From NCBI GenBank assembly GCA_903861155.1, contig CAIOTL010000127.1:1-32005 (forward strand): DNA of 32,005 nucleotides, read 5' to 3'. Position 1 is the first letter of the stretch, and the number at the start of each line of letters is the position of its first letter. Source of the DNA: an uncultured Bacteroidota bacterium. Its GTDB lineage: Bacteria > Bacteroidota > Bacteroidia > Flavobacteriales > Flavobacteriaceae. The notes below the pieces were generated by a model. That model saw nothing but the letters and a program-made list of their open reading frames with translations. It made no database searches and was not told the DNA's origin. Below, in pieces: positions 8,481-16,843 of this stretch. The translations under genes and the position numbers were made by a program.

Positions 8481-8651
8481 ATGTTTGATTTCTCACAGTA
8501 TTTAGGCTTTTTACTTTTCTTGACCGTCCTTACAATGGGATTTTGGTTGATGTTTTTCTTGGTTGGTTTCGTGTCCTATTGGGTTGGCGGAGCGACTTGG
8601 GAAGCATTCAAAGAAAAAAGAGCAAAAAAGAAACAAGAACAATCAGTTTAA
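8481..8651 (+). CDS. Small single-pass membrane protein, 56 aa, unknown function
   Basis: The protein is MFDFSQYLGFLLFLTVLTMG at its start, followed by a second hydrophobic stretch, a GGATWEAF turn and a very basic Lys/Arg/Gln C-terminus. Residues about 8-34 are hydrophobic and could form one long or two short membrane segments, with the charged tail probably in the cytosol. I do not recognise the family. Reality is supported by an upstream promoter match (8423-8453), a protein-like hydrophobic-then-basic layout and a terminator 21 bases after the stop. It is a monocistronic unit divergent from fumC and convergent with the outer-membrane receptor gene. Confidence 0.7.
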   Translation: MFDFSQYLGFLLFLTVLTMGFWLMFFLVGFVSYWVGGATWEAFKEKRAKKKQEQSV

Positions 8652-8661
8652 ACTAATTGTC

Positions 8662-8701
8662 AAATAAAAAAAGGACCCGTGAAAACGAGTCCTTTTTTTT
8701 G
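8662..8701. terminator. Bidirectional terminator between the small protein and receptor genes
   Basis: GGACCCGT (8673-8680) pairs with ACGAGTCC (8685-8692) around a GAAA loop with one C/A mismatch. An A-rich tract precedes it and a T run follows it, so it can serve the plus-strand small gene and the minus-strand receptor, whose stop begins at 8705. Confidence 0.88.
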
Positions 8702-8704
8702 TTT

Positions 8705-11194
8705 TTATCCTTGAAAATCATCGCCATTATCAGATTCTCTTTTTTGTGGCTTTTCTTTTTCAGCCTTCTTGTGATTGAAACGATAGGTAAATGTCAGGTT
8801 TATTTGTCGAGTGTGCCATTGCATTTCGCTATAGGAATTCACTGTTGGCAAGTTCGTTTCGGTGATTCTTTTTCTTGAATTTAGAATGTCGGATGCGTTT
8901 AAAGTTATGGTGGCTTTATCTTTCAAAACATCTTTACTAAAGGCCAAGTTTGCATAAAAAACGCCAAGACTTTTTCCTTGAGCATTGTTTTGCGGTGCAT
9001 TATACTGGGCAGAGGTTTGCCAGTCTATTTTGAAGGGCAAAGTGACCTTTGAAGATAATTTGGCAAACCAACTATAGGCTGTATTGTCGAAATTTTCGAA
9101 AACGGTTTGACTTGAATTGTTGAGTGTATAGGTATAGTTACCTGTTGTTTTATTTTGAAAAAAGTTAAAATTTCCATTTAATTTCCACCATTTGAATGGC
9201 GCATAATTAGCATTGAATTCAAATCCTGAGCGGTCTTGGTTTGCCAAATTGATTGGAGTTGACAACATTACGGGAGTTTCTATTGTAACCCCATTTACGA
9301 TTGTAGTTACAATTTCACCGTTTGGTCGTCGAATGAATTGAAACACATCCTTGGTTCTGTTGAAATAAATTGAGGAGGAGATAGTGACTTTACCTAATTT
9401 TGTCATAAAACCCATATCAATGGCATCGGTGAACGAAGGATTCAAATCAGGATTTCCTTGCATTATATTGATGTTGCTCGAATAGTTTGAAAAAGGATTG
9501 ATGAATCGAGATCGAGGTCTTGCAATTCTTCGGCTATAATTAAGTGAAAAATTACTGTCATCCGTTATTTGATACGTTAAAAAAGCACTTGGAAAAAAAT
9601 TATGGTATCTCTTTTTAGTATAATCGTTAGTGGTCAATAGATTGATGTCAATATTAGAATCTTCATATCTCAATCCTAATAAATAAGAAAATTTACTGAT
9701 TTTTGAACCAAATTGGGTGTAAAGTGCATTTATCTTTTCCTTGTAATCCAAAGTATTGGTATAGTTTAGATTTGGGGTGTATAATCCACTTGATCCCAAA
9801 TCTCCAACACTATAATCGGTAAGTAATTCATTAAAATCTCCCTTATAACCGGCTTCAAATTGACTGTTTTTACCTAAAGGCAATATATAATCTGCTTGGA
9901 ATAAATTCCTGCTTTGGGTCTGATTATTATCGGTAGCTTGTCGAGTGCTATTATTCTCCTGTCCAATGATAGTATTGGTAATTATAGAGGTGTCATTGTC
10001 AGTGTCATTCGAAGTTGAAAAGTTTACAGTAAGTTTGTGACCGTCTTTTTTGAATTTTTTTGTAAAATTAGTGTTGTATTCTACATCTCTTGTTTTTGTA
10101 TATTGATCATTATATCTATTAGTAAGAAAGTCGTTATTAGGTTCGTAATTATAGATATTATCATTATTTGGATTTGATCCGTTATTTTCTCTATAATTAA
10201 TGGAGTTTGTCCAAGTTAAAGTTTTATCAAGGTACCAATCCATCCCAAAAGTATAGTTGTAACCTTCTCTTGATCTCACGTTTTTGTTTTTTTCGTCGAT
10301 TGTTTTTTGTGTGGAACCGTCTGGATTCAAGTAATCTGTGTTTGTTATTGAATTTCCGGGACTTTTGGTATTAGTATATCCTAAAGTGGTAAAAAGATTG
10401 AAATTTTCGTTTTTAAAATTTAGGGTTGAAGATAACCCGTAATTTTGAGGGTTTCCAACCGTTCCAATAAAAGTTCCGTTTGTGCCTTGGGTTTTTTCCT
10501 TTTTGAGGATAATATTGATGATTCCGGCACCGCCTTCGGCATCATATCGGGCTGATGGATTTGTAATTACTTCTACTTTGTCCAAGACATCTGCAGAAAT
10601 TGTGCGTAATGCATCGGCCACATTTATTGAATTTGAAGGCTTACCATCGATTAGAATTTTAACGTTGTCATTCCCGCGAAGGCTAACATTTCCCTCACCA
10701 TCAACTGTAACTGAAGGAACATTGTCAAGCACGTCACTAGCGGTTCCGCCCTTGACTACCATATCTTTACCCACGCTATACACTTTTTTGTCTAGCTTAA
10801 TTTGAACAGTGGTAGTTTCAGATCGAACCACAACTTCATTCAACTGAGACGCATCCTCTTCTAAATTTATTTGTCCTAAATTAGTGCTTACCTGAAGTTT
10901 TCGTTGTTTAATTATTGTTGGTTTAAAAGAAATGAATTCAATCTTGATGTCATAAATACCAGGGTTGACATTTATATCAAATTCTCCTTTTTCATTTGTT
11001 ATTCCACCGGTTTTTGCCTTAGGATATTTGGGATTTACAAAAGTAATAGTTGCATATTCAAGTGGTTGGTGGCTTATCTTTTCAAATACTTTTCCGGTTA
11101 TTTTAATTTTTGATACTTGAGGCCCTCCTTGAGCAAAATTTATATAAGTAGTAAAAAGGAATAGGAATGTCAGGACTAATTTTATTTTTTTCAT
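8705..11194 (-). CDS. TonB-dependent-receptor-like outer-membrane beta-barrel protein
   Basis: The start is the ATG at 11194, which opens a signal peptide (MKKIKLVLTFLFLF..., about residues 1-22, ending INFAQ). The upstream ATG at 11254 would put 20 residues before it and lies above the promoter. The mature protein has a carboxypeptidase-regulatory-like domain (about 28-112: KITGKVFE, LEYATITFVNPK, NEKGEFDINVNPG). A plug domain follows (about 130-250: GGTASDVLDNVPSVTVDGEG, SLRGNDNVKILIDGKPS, PSARYDAEGGAGIINIILKK). The rest is a large Asn/Tyr/Thr-rich barrel to residue 829. The ending KRESDNGDDFQG lacks the usual terminal aromatic residue. The architecture fits the outer membrane beta-barrel family common in Bacteroidota (OMP_b-brl_3 type). 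The substrate is not evident, since there is no SusD partner, TonB gene or sigma/anti-sigma pair beside it. Confidence 0.9.
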   Translation of the reverse strand: MKKIKLVLTFLFLFTTYINFAQGGPQVSKIKITGKVFEKISHQPLEYATITFVNPKYPKAKTGGITNEKGEFDINVNPGIYDIKIEFISFKPTIIKQRKLQVSTNLGQINLEEDASQLNEVVVRSETTTVQIKLDKKVYSVGKDMVVKGGTASDVLDNVPSVTVDGEGNVSLRGNDNVKILIDGKPSNSINVADALRTISADVLDKVEVITNPSARYDAEGGAGIINIILKKEKTQGTNGTFIGTVGNPQNYGLSSTLNFKNENFNLFTTLGYTNTKSPGNSITNTDYLNPDGSTQKTIDEKNKNVRSREGYNYTFGMDWYLDKTLTWTNSINYRENNGSNPNNDNIYNYEPNNDFLTNRYNDQYTKTRDVEYNTNFTKKFKKDGHKLTVNFSTSNDTDNDTSIITNTIIGQENNSTRQATDNNQTQSRNLFQADYILPLGKNSQFEAGYKGDFNELLTDYSVGDLGSSGLYTPNLNYTNTLDYKEKINALYTQFGSKISKFSYLLGLRYEDSNIDINLLTTNDYTKKRYHNFFPSAFLTYQITDDSNFSLNYSRRIARPRSRFINPFSNYSSNINIMQGNPDLNPSFTDAIDMGFMTKLGKVTISSSIYFNRTKDVFQFIRRPNGEIVTTIVNGVTIETPVMLSTPINLANQDRSGFEFNANYAPFKWWKLNGNFNFFQNKTTGNYTYTLNNSSQTVFENFDNTAYSWFAKLSSKVTLPFKIDWQTSAQYNAPQNNAQGKSLGVFYANLAFSKDVLKDKATITLNASDILNSRKRITETNLPTVNSYSEMQWHTRQINLTFTYRFNHKKAEKEKPQKRESDNGDDFQG

Positions 11195-11221
11195 AAGTCG
11201 ATTTTTTTTCAAATAAGACCC

Positions 11222-11249
11222 CAAAAGTAAACTTTGGTTTAATTGCCAA
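11222..11249 (-). promoter_or_regulatory. Promoter of the outer-membrane receptor gene
   Basis: On the minus strand TTG (11249-11247), a 17-base spacer and TACTTTTG (11229-11222) match the Bacteroidota -33/-7 pattern. The -7 element ends 27 bases before the ATG at 11194, which supports that start codon. Confidence 0.65.
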
Positions 11250-11286
11250 TTCACAAAAATGGTGTTAAATGATAGAAACAGTACTA

Positions 11287-11628
11287 CTAAATAATACTAC
11301 TTACTTTTTCCAAAGGTCTTGCAACAACGGCTTTTTCACCGTTAACGAGGATGGGTCTTTCGATAAGAATTGGATTCAAAGTCATTGCTTGGATGACTTC
11401 ATCGTCGGACATCTTTTTGTCTTTGAAATTTTCTATCCAAATTTTCTCTTTCCTGCGGATCAATTCTATCGGTTTTATGTCTAATTTCTTGATGATTGAC
11501 TTCAATTCGTCAAAAGTGGGAACATCATCAAGGTATTTGACAACTTCAAATTTCTGGCCAGTTTCTTCAAGAAAAGCCAAGCATTCTCTTGATTTTGTGC
11601 AGCGCGGATTGTGATAAATTTGGATCAT
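11287..11628 (-). CDS. ArsC/Spx family thioredoxin-fold reductase
   Basis: A 113-residue protein from the ATG at 11628. An ATG 30 codons earlier would add a stretch with no family match. It begins MIQIYHNPRCTKSRECLAFL, the ArsC-family active-site segment with the presumed catalytic Cys10. Also visible are KYLDDVPTFDEL, the Pro-rich turn NPILIERPILV (85-95, with Arg91) and VVARPLEKV (101-109, with Arg104). The positions fit the arginines that bind the oxyanion in glutaredoxin-coupled arsenate reductases. Many Bacteroidota genomes encode this form outside any arsenic operon, and there is no arsR, arsB or acr3 gene here. The biological substrate is therefore uncertain, and a general thiol-redox or Spx-like role is possible. 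It lies upstream of the receptor gene on the same strand, with the receptor's own promoter between them. Confidence 0.85.
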   Translation of the reverse strand: MIQIYHNPRCTKSRECLAFLEETGQKFEVVKYLDDVPTFDELKSIIKKLDIKPIELIRRKEKIWIENFKDKKMSDDEVIQAMTLNPILIERPILVNGEKAVVARPLEKVSSII

Positions 11629-11742
11629 TAAATAAGTGTTAAGTTTTTTACAAAGTAAGGGATAAAAACAAAAAATTAGGTTAATTTCGGGCGAATTATT
11701 AAAGTGTAAATTGCACAAATACTAATTCAATCCATATTAAAA

Positions 11743-12681
11743 ATGTTTATAGAGCAGGCCTATAAAGGAAATAATACTTGGTGGCGTGTTTTGATTACGA
11801 CACTATTTACCACCGGAATATTTATCGCCAATTTCATTTTATACCTTTTTATGTCGAAAGAACAAATGGACAGTGCCTATAAATCGATGAATCAGATTCC
11901 AAATAATTTGTCTTTGATTATCAACTTGTCCCCGTTTATTCTGCTACTAGTAATGTTGTTTTTTTTGGTTCGAAATTTGCACAAAAGAAGCGTTCTTTCT
12001 CTGACAACTTCCAGAGATAAAGTAGATTACAAAAGGGCTTTTTTCTCTTTTGGACTGATAGTTTTATTAACGGTCGCAGGTTTTGCTGTTTCCTATTTTA
12101 TGGATAATTCCGGAATTATTTGGAATTTCAATCCGTTGAAATTCACCTTATTGTTTTTGGTCAGCATCTTGTTTTTCCCGTTTCAAATTGCTTATGAGGA
12201 ATTTTTATTCAGGGGGTATTTCATGCAACAAATTGGTGCTATTGCCAAAAATAGATGGTTTCCATTAATTTTTACTTCGGTTTTTTTCGGATTATTTCAC
12301 AGCGCGAATCCCGAAGTGGCCAAAATGGGTTTTGGTGTAATGTTGTTTTATATTGGAACTGGATTTTTTCTTGGTATAATAACATTAATGGACGAAAGTC
12401 TGGAATTGGCTTTGGGGTTTCATCTTGGCAACAACCTTATGGCGGCACTATTGATAACTTCCGATTTTTCGGCGATACATACTGATGCCGTTTTTAAGTA
12501 TTCGGGAGTCGAGAATCCTGTTGATATGTTAAATGAAATGTTAGTTTCGATTGCAATTGTGTATCCGATTATGTTATTTATATTTGCAAAGAAATACAAT
12601 TGGACACATTGGACTGCAAAACTAAGCGGCAAAATAGAAAATCCCCAATACAACAATAATAGTAACATAATAAATAATTGA
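11743..12681 (+). CDS. CPBP family intramembrane metalloprotease (CAAX/Rce1-like)
   Basis: A 312-residue multi-pass membrane protein with hydrophobic segments near 16-37, 58-77, 101-120, 133-152, 172-188, 196-216 and 265-280. It carries the three CPBP motifs: EEFLFRGY (Glu152, Glu153, Arg157), FGLFH (Phe182 to His186) and HLGNN (His227, Asn231). These residues form the metal-dependent active site in Rce1-type proteases. Bacterial members have been linked to bacteriocin maturation or immunity and to membrane protein processing. Nothing nearby indicates a peptide substrate. The stop TGA overlaps the next gene's ATG by one base, implying translational coupling with the MenE-like ligase. The C-terminal tail is Asn-rich and hydrophilic. 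Confidence 0.9.
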   Translation: MFIEQAYKGNNTWWRVLITTLFTTGIFIANFILYLFMSKEQMDSAYKSMNQIPNNLSLIINLSPFILLLVMLFFLVRNLHKRSVLSLTTSRDKVDYKRAFFSFGLIVLLTVAGFAVSYFMDNSGIIWNFNPLKFTLLFLVSILFFPFQIAYEEFLFRGYFMQQIGAIAKNRWFPLIFTSVFFGLFHSANPEVAKMGFGVMLFYIGTGFFLGIITLMDESLELALGFHLGNNLMAALLITSDFSAIHTDAVFKYSGVENPVDMLNEMLVSIAIVYPIMLFIFAKKYNWTHWTAKLSGKIENPQYNNNSNIINN

Positions 12682-13739
12682 TGAATAAAATAACGTACAA
12701 AAACATACACAATCGTTTTAAATTGAATGGTTACCACATTACTAGAGACGAAATTTTCTACGTGGCATATTGTTTTATAAAAGAAGGAGAACCTTTTGAG
12801 CAACACGTTGGGAATTTTTTATTGGACTGGTTTGACGAAAAATCGTATATCGAATTGAAAACTTCGGGGACAACAGGGATACCAAAAGTCATCAAAATCG
12901 AAAAACAAGCCATGCTTGATTCTGCTTTGGCAACGGGTGATTTCTTTGGTTTGAATCCTGGTGACACGATGTTACATTGTTTGCCAACCAATTATGTTGC
13001 TGGGAAAATGATGTTTGTAAGATCTTTGATATTGGGACTCGAAATGAAATTTGTGGAACCAACTTCGGATCCATTGAAAAATATTGATGAGGAATTTGAT
13101 TTTTGTGCAATGATTCCGCTTCAGGCAAAAAATTCTTTGGAAAAATTGAAAACCCGACAAATCAAAAAATTAATTATTGGCGGCGTAAAAGTGCATAAAG
13201 CTTTGGAGCAAGAACTATTAAAATTGCCAATCGAAATTTATGAAACTTATGGTATGACTGAAACTATAACTCATATTGCTGCAAAAAAAATAGGAGAGGA
13301 AGCGTTTACGGTTTTGCCAAATGTTAAAGTTTCGGTTGATGAAAGACAATGTTTGGTGATTAAAGCCAAAAATATTAGCAGTAATAAAATCGTGACAAAC
13401 GATATTGTAGATTTAATTTCTGAAACACAATTTGTTTGGGAAGGAAGATTCGACAACATTATCAATAGTGGTGGAATTAAATTGATGCCAGAGCAAATAG
13501 AAGATAAACTTTCTACCTTGATACCAAGACGCTATTTTGTTTCCGGACAAGAAGATGAAATTCTTGGAGAAAAAGCGGTTCTTTATGTCGAGGGAGAGCC
13601 TATTTTAATTGAAGAATCTGTTTTTAGTGTTCTGGAAAAATTCGAAAAACCAAAAAAAATTGTGTTTATTCCAAAGTTCAAAGAAACTGCCACAGGTAAA
13701 ATTATGAGAAGAGAAAGCTTGGAATTTGACGAGCAATAG
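12681..13739 (+). CDS. menE: AMP-forming acyl-CoA ligase, probable o-succinylbenzoate-CoA ligase
   Basis: An ANL-superfamily adenylating enzyme, short at 352 residues. Motifs are the phosphate-loop TSGTTGIPK (61-69), ETYGMTET (188-195), the hinge region GRFDNIINSGGIKL (255-268) and TATGKIMRR (337-345), with the presumed catalytic Lys340. The lack of the usual long N-terminal subdomain and the short length fit the compact MenE form found in Bacteroidota, which activates o-succinylbenzoate to its CoA ester in menaquinone synthesis. No other men gene is in the window, so the assignment rests on sequence style alone. I choose the ATG at 12681, since a TTG directly before it in frame adds only one residue. 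It overlaps the protease stop (TGATG), so its translation probably depends on the upstream gene. A strong terminator follows. Confidence 0.78.
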   Translation: MNKITYKNIHNRFKLNGYHITRDEIFYVAYCFIKEGEPFEQHVGNFLLDWFDEKSYIELKTSGTTGIPKVIKIEKQAMLDSALATGDFFGLNPGDTMLHCLPTNYVAGKMMFVRSLILGLEMKFVEPTSDPLKNIDEEFDFCAMIPLQAKNSLEKLKTRQIKKLIIGGVKVHKALEQELLKLPIEIYETYGMTETITHIAAKKIGEEAFTVLPNVKVSVDERQCLVIKAKNISSNKIVTNDIVDLISETQFVWEGRFDNIINSGGIKLMPEQIEDKLSTLIPRRYFVSGQEDEILGEKAVLYVEGEPILIEESVFSVLEKFEKPKKIVFIPKFKETATGKIMRRESLEFDEQ

Positions 13740-13762
13740 AAAGCCCATGTAAATTGAATATG

Positions 13763-13796
13763 AAAAAGGGAGAATTTATTGAAATTCTCCCTTTTT
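13763..13796. terminator. Bidirectional terminator between menE and the DoxX gene
   Basis: A perfect 15-bp stem (13763-13777 with 13782-13796) around a 4-base ATTG loop, with core GGGAGAATTT. The stem's own A and T ends give T tracts in both directions. It lies between the menE stop and the convergent DoxX-family gene ending at 13805. Confidence 0.92.
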
Positions 13797-13804
13797 ATTT
13801 GAAA

Positions 13805-14236
13805 TTATTCCTGCATTTTAAAGAAGTAATCTGCTGAGTGTTTTCCACTTCCATAAACTAAGAAAAAAATGCAAATCCCCAAAATGAGCAAGGATAAAAA
13901 TAGGTTTTGGGAATGCATTTCTCCCATAAAATTTATGACGACAGCACCAATCAATATTGGTAATTGCGCAATAATTGCCCATCTGGTGAGCAACCCGAAC
14001 ACTATTAATATACCCCCAAGAAAATGTGCAGAAGCTATATAGTGTACAATAAACATTCCAAACATACCTCCATCAGCTTTGTCTAATGGAGCTAATAAAT
14101 CTCCTAAATATTGGGTATTTGTTATAAAATAAATTCCTTTAATAAATAAAAATACACCAACTGCTATTCGTACAAGATCTACCGAAAAATAAGTGTGCGC
14201 ATTTGCCCATTTATTTAAATTTTTTACGTTGTTCAT
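13805..14236 (-). CDS. DoxX family membrane protein
   Basis: A 143-residue protein with four hydrophobic segments (about 19-40, 61-84, 88-104 and 110-128). The first ends in VGVFLFIKGIYFITN, and the second reads HYIASAHFLGGILIVFGLLTRW, typical of DoxX/DoxD-like proteins. The family includes a subunit of archaeal thiosulfate:quinone oxidoreductase and bacterial proteins linked to oxidative stress, but the role of most members is unknown. It is on the same strand as the hydrolase-carboxylase pair but separated from it by 128 bases, which contain a possible promoter, so it is probably transcribed on its own. Confidence 0.85.
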   Translation of the reverse strand: MNNVKNLNKWANAHTYFSVDLVRIAVGVFLFIKGIYFITNTQYLGDLLAPLDKADGGMFGMFIVHYIASAHFLGGILIVFGLLTRWAIIAQLPILIGAVVINFMGEMHSQNLFLSLLILGICIFFLVYGSGKHSADYFFKMQE

Positions 14237-14307
14237 AATACTTTAGTTTAAAATTCTACACTAAGTTACTAATTTTTAACCTAATAAAAAAAAAGTATCC
14301 GAATAAC

Positions 14308-14340
14308 CAAAATTAAAATTGCAAAATGGGAACAGTACAA
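14308..14340 (-). promoter_or_regulatory. Possible promoter of the DoxX gene
   Basis: Minus-strand TTG (14340-14338), a 22-base spacer and TAATTTTG (14315-14308). The spacer is at the long end and the -7 element lies 71 bases before the ATG, so the match is weaker than others in this window. Confidence 0.4.
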
Positions 14341-14364
14341 TAATCGTATTTGTGGATAATTTGA

Positions 14365-15132
14365 TTAGTGCATTAAAAAATTCAAAACAATTTCATTAAA
14401 AAGTCTTGAATTTTCTATCAAAGATGAATGAGAGATATTGGGTAAAATCGCCAATTGGGCATTGGGTATAGATTCATATATTTTAAGAGTATGTTCCCCT
14501 TTAATTTCATCATGATCACCAGCAATAATAAGGGATTTTGATTTTATGACATTCAAATCAGAGTAATTTAAATTAGGGTATTTCAAGTCCAAATTGTTCA
14601 AATCAATGGCTAAATCATTTTCGTGGTTCGTATTATTATTATCTAAATCAATAGCCTCTTTTTTCATATCATCGAAATGAACAACGCCTTCAGGAAATAT
14701 ATTTGCTCCCGATGTAACTAATTTACCGACTTTTTCGGGATGTTTTATCGCCAATAAAAGTCCAATTATGCCACCATCGCTCCAACCCAAAAAATTTGTT
14801 TTCGGAATGTTTAATTTTTCAAGAAATAAACTAATATCTTCAACCTGCAAGTCAAAAGTCAATTCAACGCCTTTTTGATAACCTGAATTTCCTCTTCCCC
14901 TGCAATCTACTAAAATGACTTTAAAATGTTTAGAGAAGTCGTCTAATTGGTTTTCAAAACAAGAAAATGAACCGCCGTTGCCGTGAATCATTAATAATGG
15001 TTCTCCTTCTCCATAAATTTCATAATAGAGTTTTACGCCATTGACGTCAACATATTTGCCGCTTTCGTGAAGTTTTTGTGCAGCTATATTTAATGAAATA
15101 AAAGCGAATGCCAATAAGAATATTCTTTTCAT
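14365..15132 (-). CDS. Exported alpha/beta-fold hydrolase
   Basis: A 255-residue protein with a signal peptide of about 19 residues (MKRIFLLAFAFISLNIAAQ), so it acts in the periplasm or beyond. It shows the alpha/beta hydrolase oxyanion segment MIHGNGGS (48-55), DCRGRGNSG (76-84), the nucleophile elbow GWSDGG (116-121, Ser118), a candidate acid in AGDHDE (204-209, Asp208) and the late histidine NISHSS (232-237, His235). The triad order and spacing fit an esterase or peptidase-like hydrolase, but the substrate cannot be told. Its ATG lies 2 bases after the stop of the acyl-CoA carboxylase gene (TAATTATG), so it is very probably translated from the same transcript. Confidence 0.88.
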   Translation of the reverse strand: MKRIFLLAFAFISLNIAAQKLHESGKYVDVNGVKLYYEIYGEGEPLLMIHGNGGSFSCFENQLDDFSKHFKVILVDCRGRGNSGYQKGVELTFDLQVEDISLFLEKLNIPKTNFLGWSDGGIIGLLLAIKHPEKVGKLVTSGANIFPEGVVHFDDMKKEAIDLDNNNTNHENDLAIDLNNLDLKYPNLNYSDLNVIKSKSLIIAGDHDEIKGEHTLKIYESIPNAQLAILPNISHSSLIENSRLFNEIVLNFLMH

Positions 15133-15134
15133 AA

Positions 15135-16763
15135 TTATACTTGAATGACTCCCAAATTAAATTTATTTTCGATAGGCGCGTGGTTTGCCGCTTCAATTCC
15201 CATCGAAATCCAGTTTCTGGTGTCCAAAGGATCGATTATCGCATCAGTCCAAAGTCTTGAGGCAGCATAATAAGGCGAAGTTTGTTCGTCATAGCGTACT
15301 TTTATTTTGTCGAAAAGTTCTTTTTCCTTGGTTTCATCCACAATTTCTCCTTTTGCTTGGAGCGAAGAAGCTTCGATTTGTGCCAATACTTTCGCGGCTT
15401 GCGTTCCACCCATAACGGCGAGTTCGGCACTTGGCCAAGCCACGATTAATCTAGGATCAAACGCTTTTCCGCACATTGCATAATTTCCTGCACCGTACGA
15501 ATTTCCGATGATTATCGTAAATTTTGGTACCACCGAATTAGAAACGGCATTCACCATTTTGGCCCCATCCTTTATAATTCCACCGTGTTCTGATTTGGAA
15601 CCAACCATAAATCCAGTAACGTCTTGGAGGAATACCAAAGGGATTTTTTTCTGGTTGCAATTGGCAATAAAACGGGTGGCTTTATCTGCTGAATCTGAAT
15701 AAATTACGCCTCCAAATTGCATTTCGCCATTTTTGGTTTTCACCACTTTTCGCTGGTTGGCAATAATCCCCACAGCCCAACCGTCAATTCTAGCGTAACC
15801 GGTAATTATAGTTTGGCCGTAACCATCTTTGTACGCTTCAAATTCTGAATCATCAACTAGGCGGCTAATAATTTCCATCATATCATATTGCTCATTTCGA
15901 GCTTTTGGCAAAATACCATAAATTTCTTTTTCGTCCAAAGTTGGTTTTGATGCTTTAATTCGGCTGAAACCGGCTTTGTCATAATCGCCAATTTTGTCGA
16001 CAATATTTTTTATTTTGTCTAACGCATCTTTATCATTTTTTGCTTTATAATCTGTAACTCCCGAAATTTCGCAATGTGTCGTCGCTCCTCCAAGGGTTTC
16101 GTTGTCGATGCTTTCGCCAATGGCAGCTTTGACCAAATAGCTTCCAGCCAAGAAAATACTTCCAGTTTTGTCTACGATTATCGCTTCGTCGCTCATTATT
16201 GGAAGATAAGCACCACCAGCAACACAACTTCCCATAACGGCTGAAATTTGGGTAATTCCCATGCTACTCATCAAAGCATTGTTTCTAAATATGCGTCCAA
16301 AATGTTCTTTATCAGGAAAAATTTCGTCTTGAAGCGGTAAAAATACGCCTGCGCTGTCAACTAAATAGATAATGGGTAGTCTGTTTTCCATTGCAATTTC
16401 TTGCGCTCTCAAATTTTTCTTTGCCGTAATCGGAAACCAAGCTCCCGCTTTCACGGTGGCGTCATTGGCCACGACAATGCATTGTTTTCCTTTGATGTAT
16501 CCGATTTTTACGATAACTCCGCCCGAAGGACAACCACCAAATCCCTTGTACATTCCTTCACCAACAAAAGCGCCAATTTCGATGCATTTTTCTTTGGCGT
16601 CAAGTAAATAATCAATGCGTTCGCGCGCTGTCATTTTACCTTCAGAATATAATTTTTGAATGCGTTGTTCTCCTCCACCCAGTTTTACTTTGGCAAATTT
16701 ATGGCGCAAGTCCGAAAGAAGGAGTTTATTGTGGTCTTCGTTTTTATTGAAGTTCAAGTCCAT
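15135..16763 (-). CDS. Acyl-CoA carboxylase beta subunit (carboxyltransferase), methylcrotonyl-CoA type
   Basis: The biotin-dependent carboxyltransferase half of an acyl-CoA carboxylase, 542 residues, acting in the cytosol. Two crotonase-like halves are visible. The N-terminal half includes GKMTARERIDYLLD (42-55), GGCPSGGVIV (76-85) and SCVAGGAYLPIMSDEAIIV. The C-terminal half includes DVTGFMVGSKSEHGGIIKDG, IGNSYGAGNYAMCGKAFDPR and VAWPSAELAVMGGTQAA. The YAMCGKAFDPR and AVMGG region is typical of methylcrotonyl-CoA carboxylase beta and its relatives, which serve leucine breakdown. A geranyl- or general acyl-CoA enzyme cannot be excluded. The partner biotin carboxylase subunit is not in the window. 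It is the first gene of a two-gene unit with the exported hydrolase, and lies 80 bases downstream of lpxD. Confidence 0.9.
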   Translation of the reverse strand: MDLNFNKNEDHNKLLLSDLRHKFAKVKLGGGEQRIQKLYSEGKMTARERIDYLLDAKEKCIEIGAFVGEGMYKGFGGCPSGGVIVKIGYIKGKQCIVVANDATVKAGAWFPITAKKNLRAQEIAMENRLPIIYLVDSAGVFLPLQDEIFPDKEHFGRIFRNNALMSSMGITQISAVMGSCVAGGAYLPIMSDEAIIVDKTGSIFLAGSYLVKAAIGESIDNETLGGATTHCEISGVTDYKAKNDKDALDKIKNIVDKIGDYDKAGFSRIKASKPTLDEKEIYGILPKARNEQYDMMEIISRLVDDSEFEAYKDGYGQTIITGYARIDGWAVGIIANQRKVVKTKNGEMQFGGVIYSDSADKATRFIANCNQKKIPLVFLQDVTGFMVGSKSEHGGIIKDGAKMVNAVSNSVVPKFTIIIGNSYGAGNYAMCGKAFDPRLIVAWPSAELAVMGGTQAAKVLAQIEASSLQAKGEIVDETKEKELFDKIKVRYDEQTSPYYAASRLWTDAIIDPLDTRNWISMGIEAANHAPIENKFNLGVIQV

Positions 16764-16843
16764 GATGAGATTTTGTTTGTCTAAATGTAGTGACGGCTAA
16801 ATTACGAAATCCATTGCAACATATAGAAGTATTATTGGCAGAA

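Noticed and set aside
8657..8878. A 73-codon plus-strand frame over the terminator at 8673
   Set aside because: It begins in the terminator and runs antisense to the receptor's C-terminus.
10482..10805. A 107-codon frame opposite the receptor plug domain
   Set aside because: Antisense shadow of the conserved plug sequence.
11287..11628. Arsenic resistance operon
   Set aside because: Only the ArsC-like gene is present. There is no arsR, pump or arsenite transporter nearby, and such stand-alone genes are common in the group.
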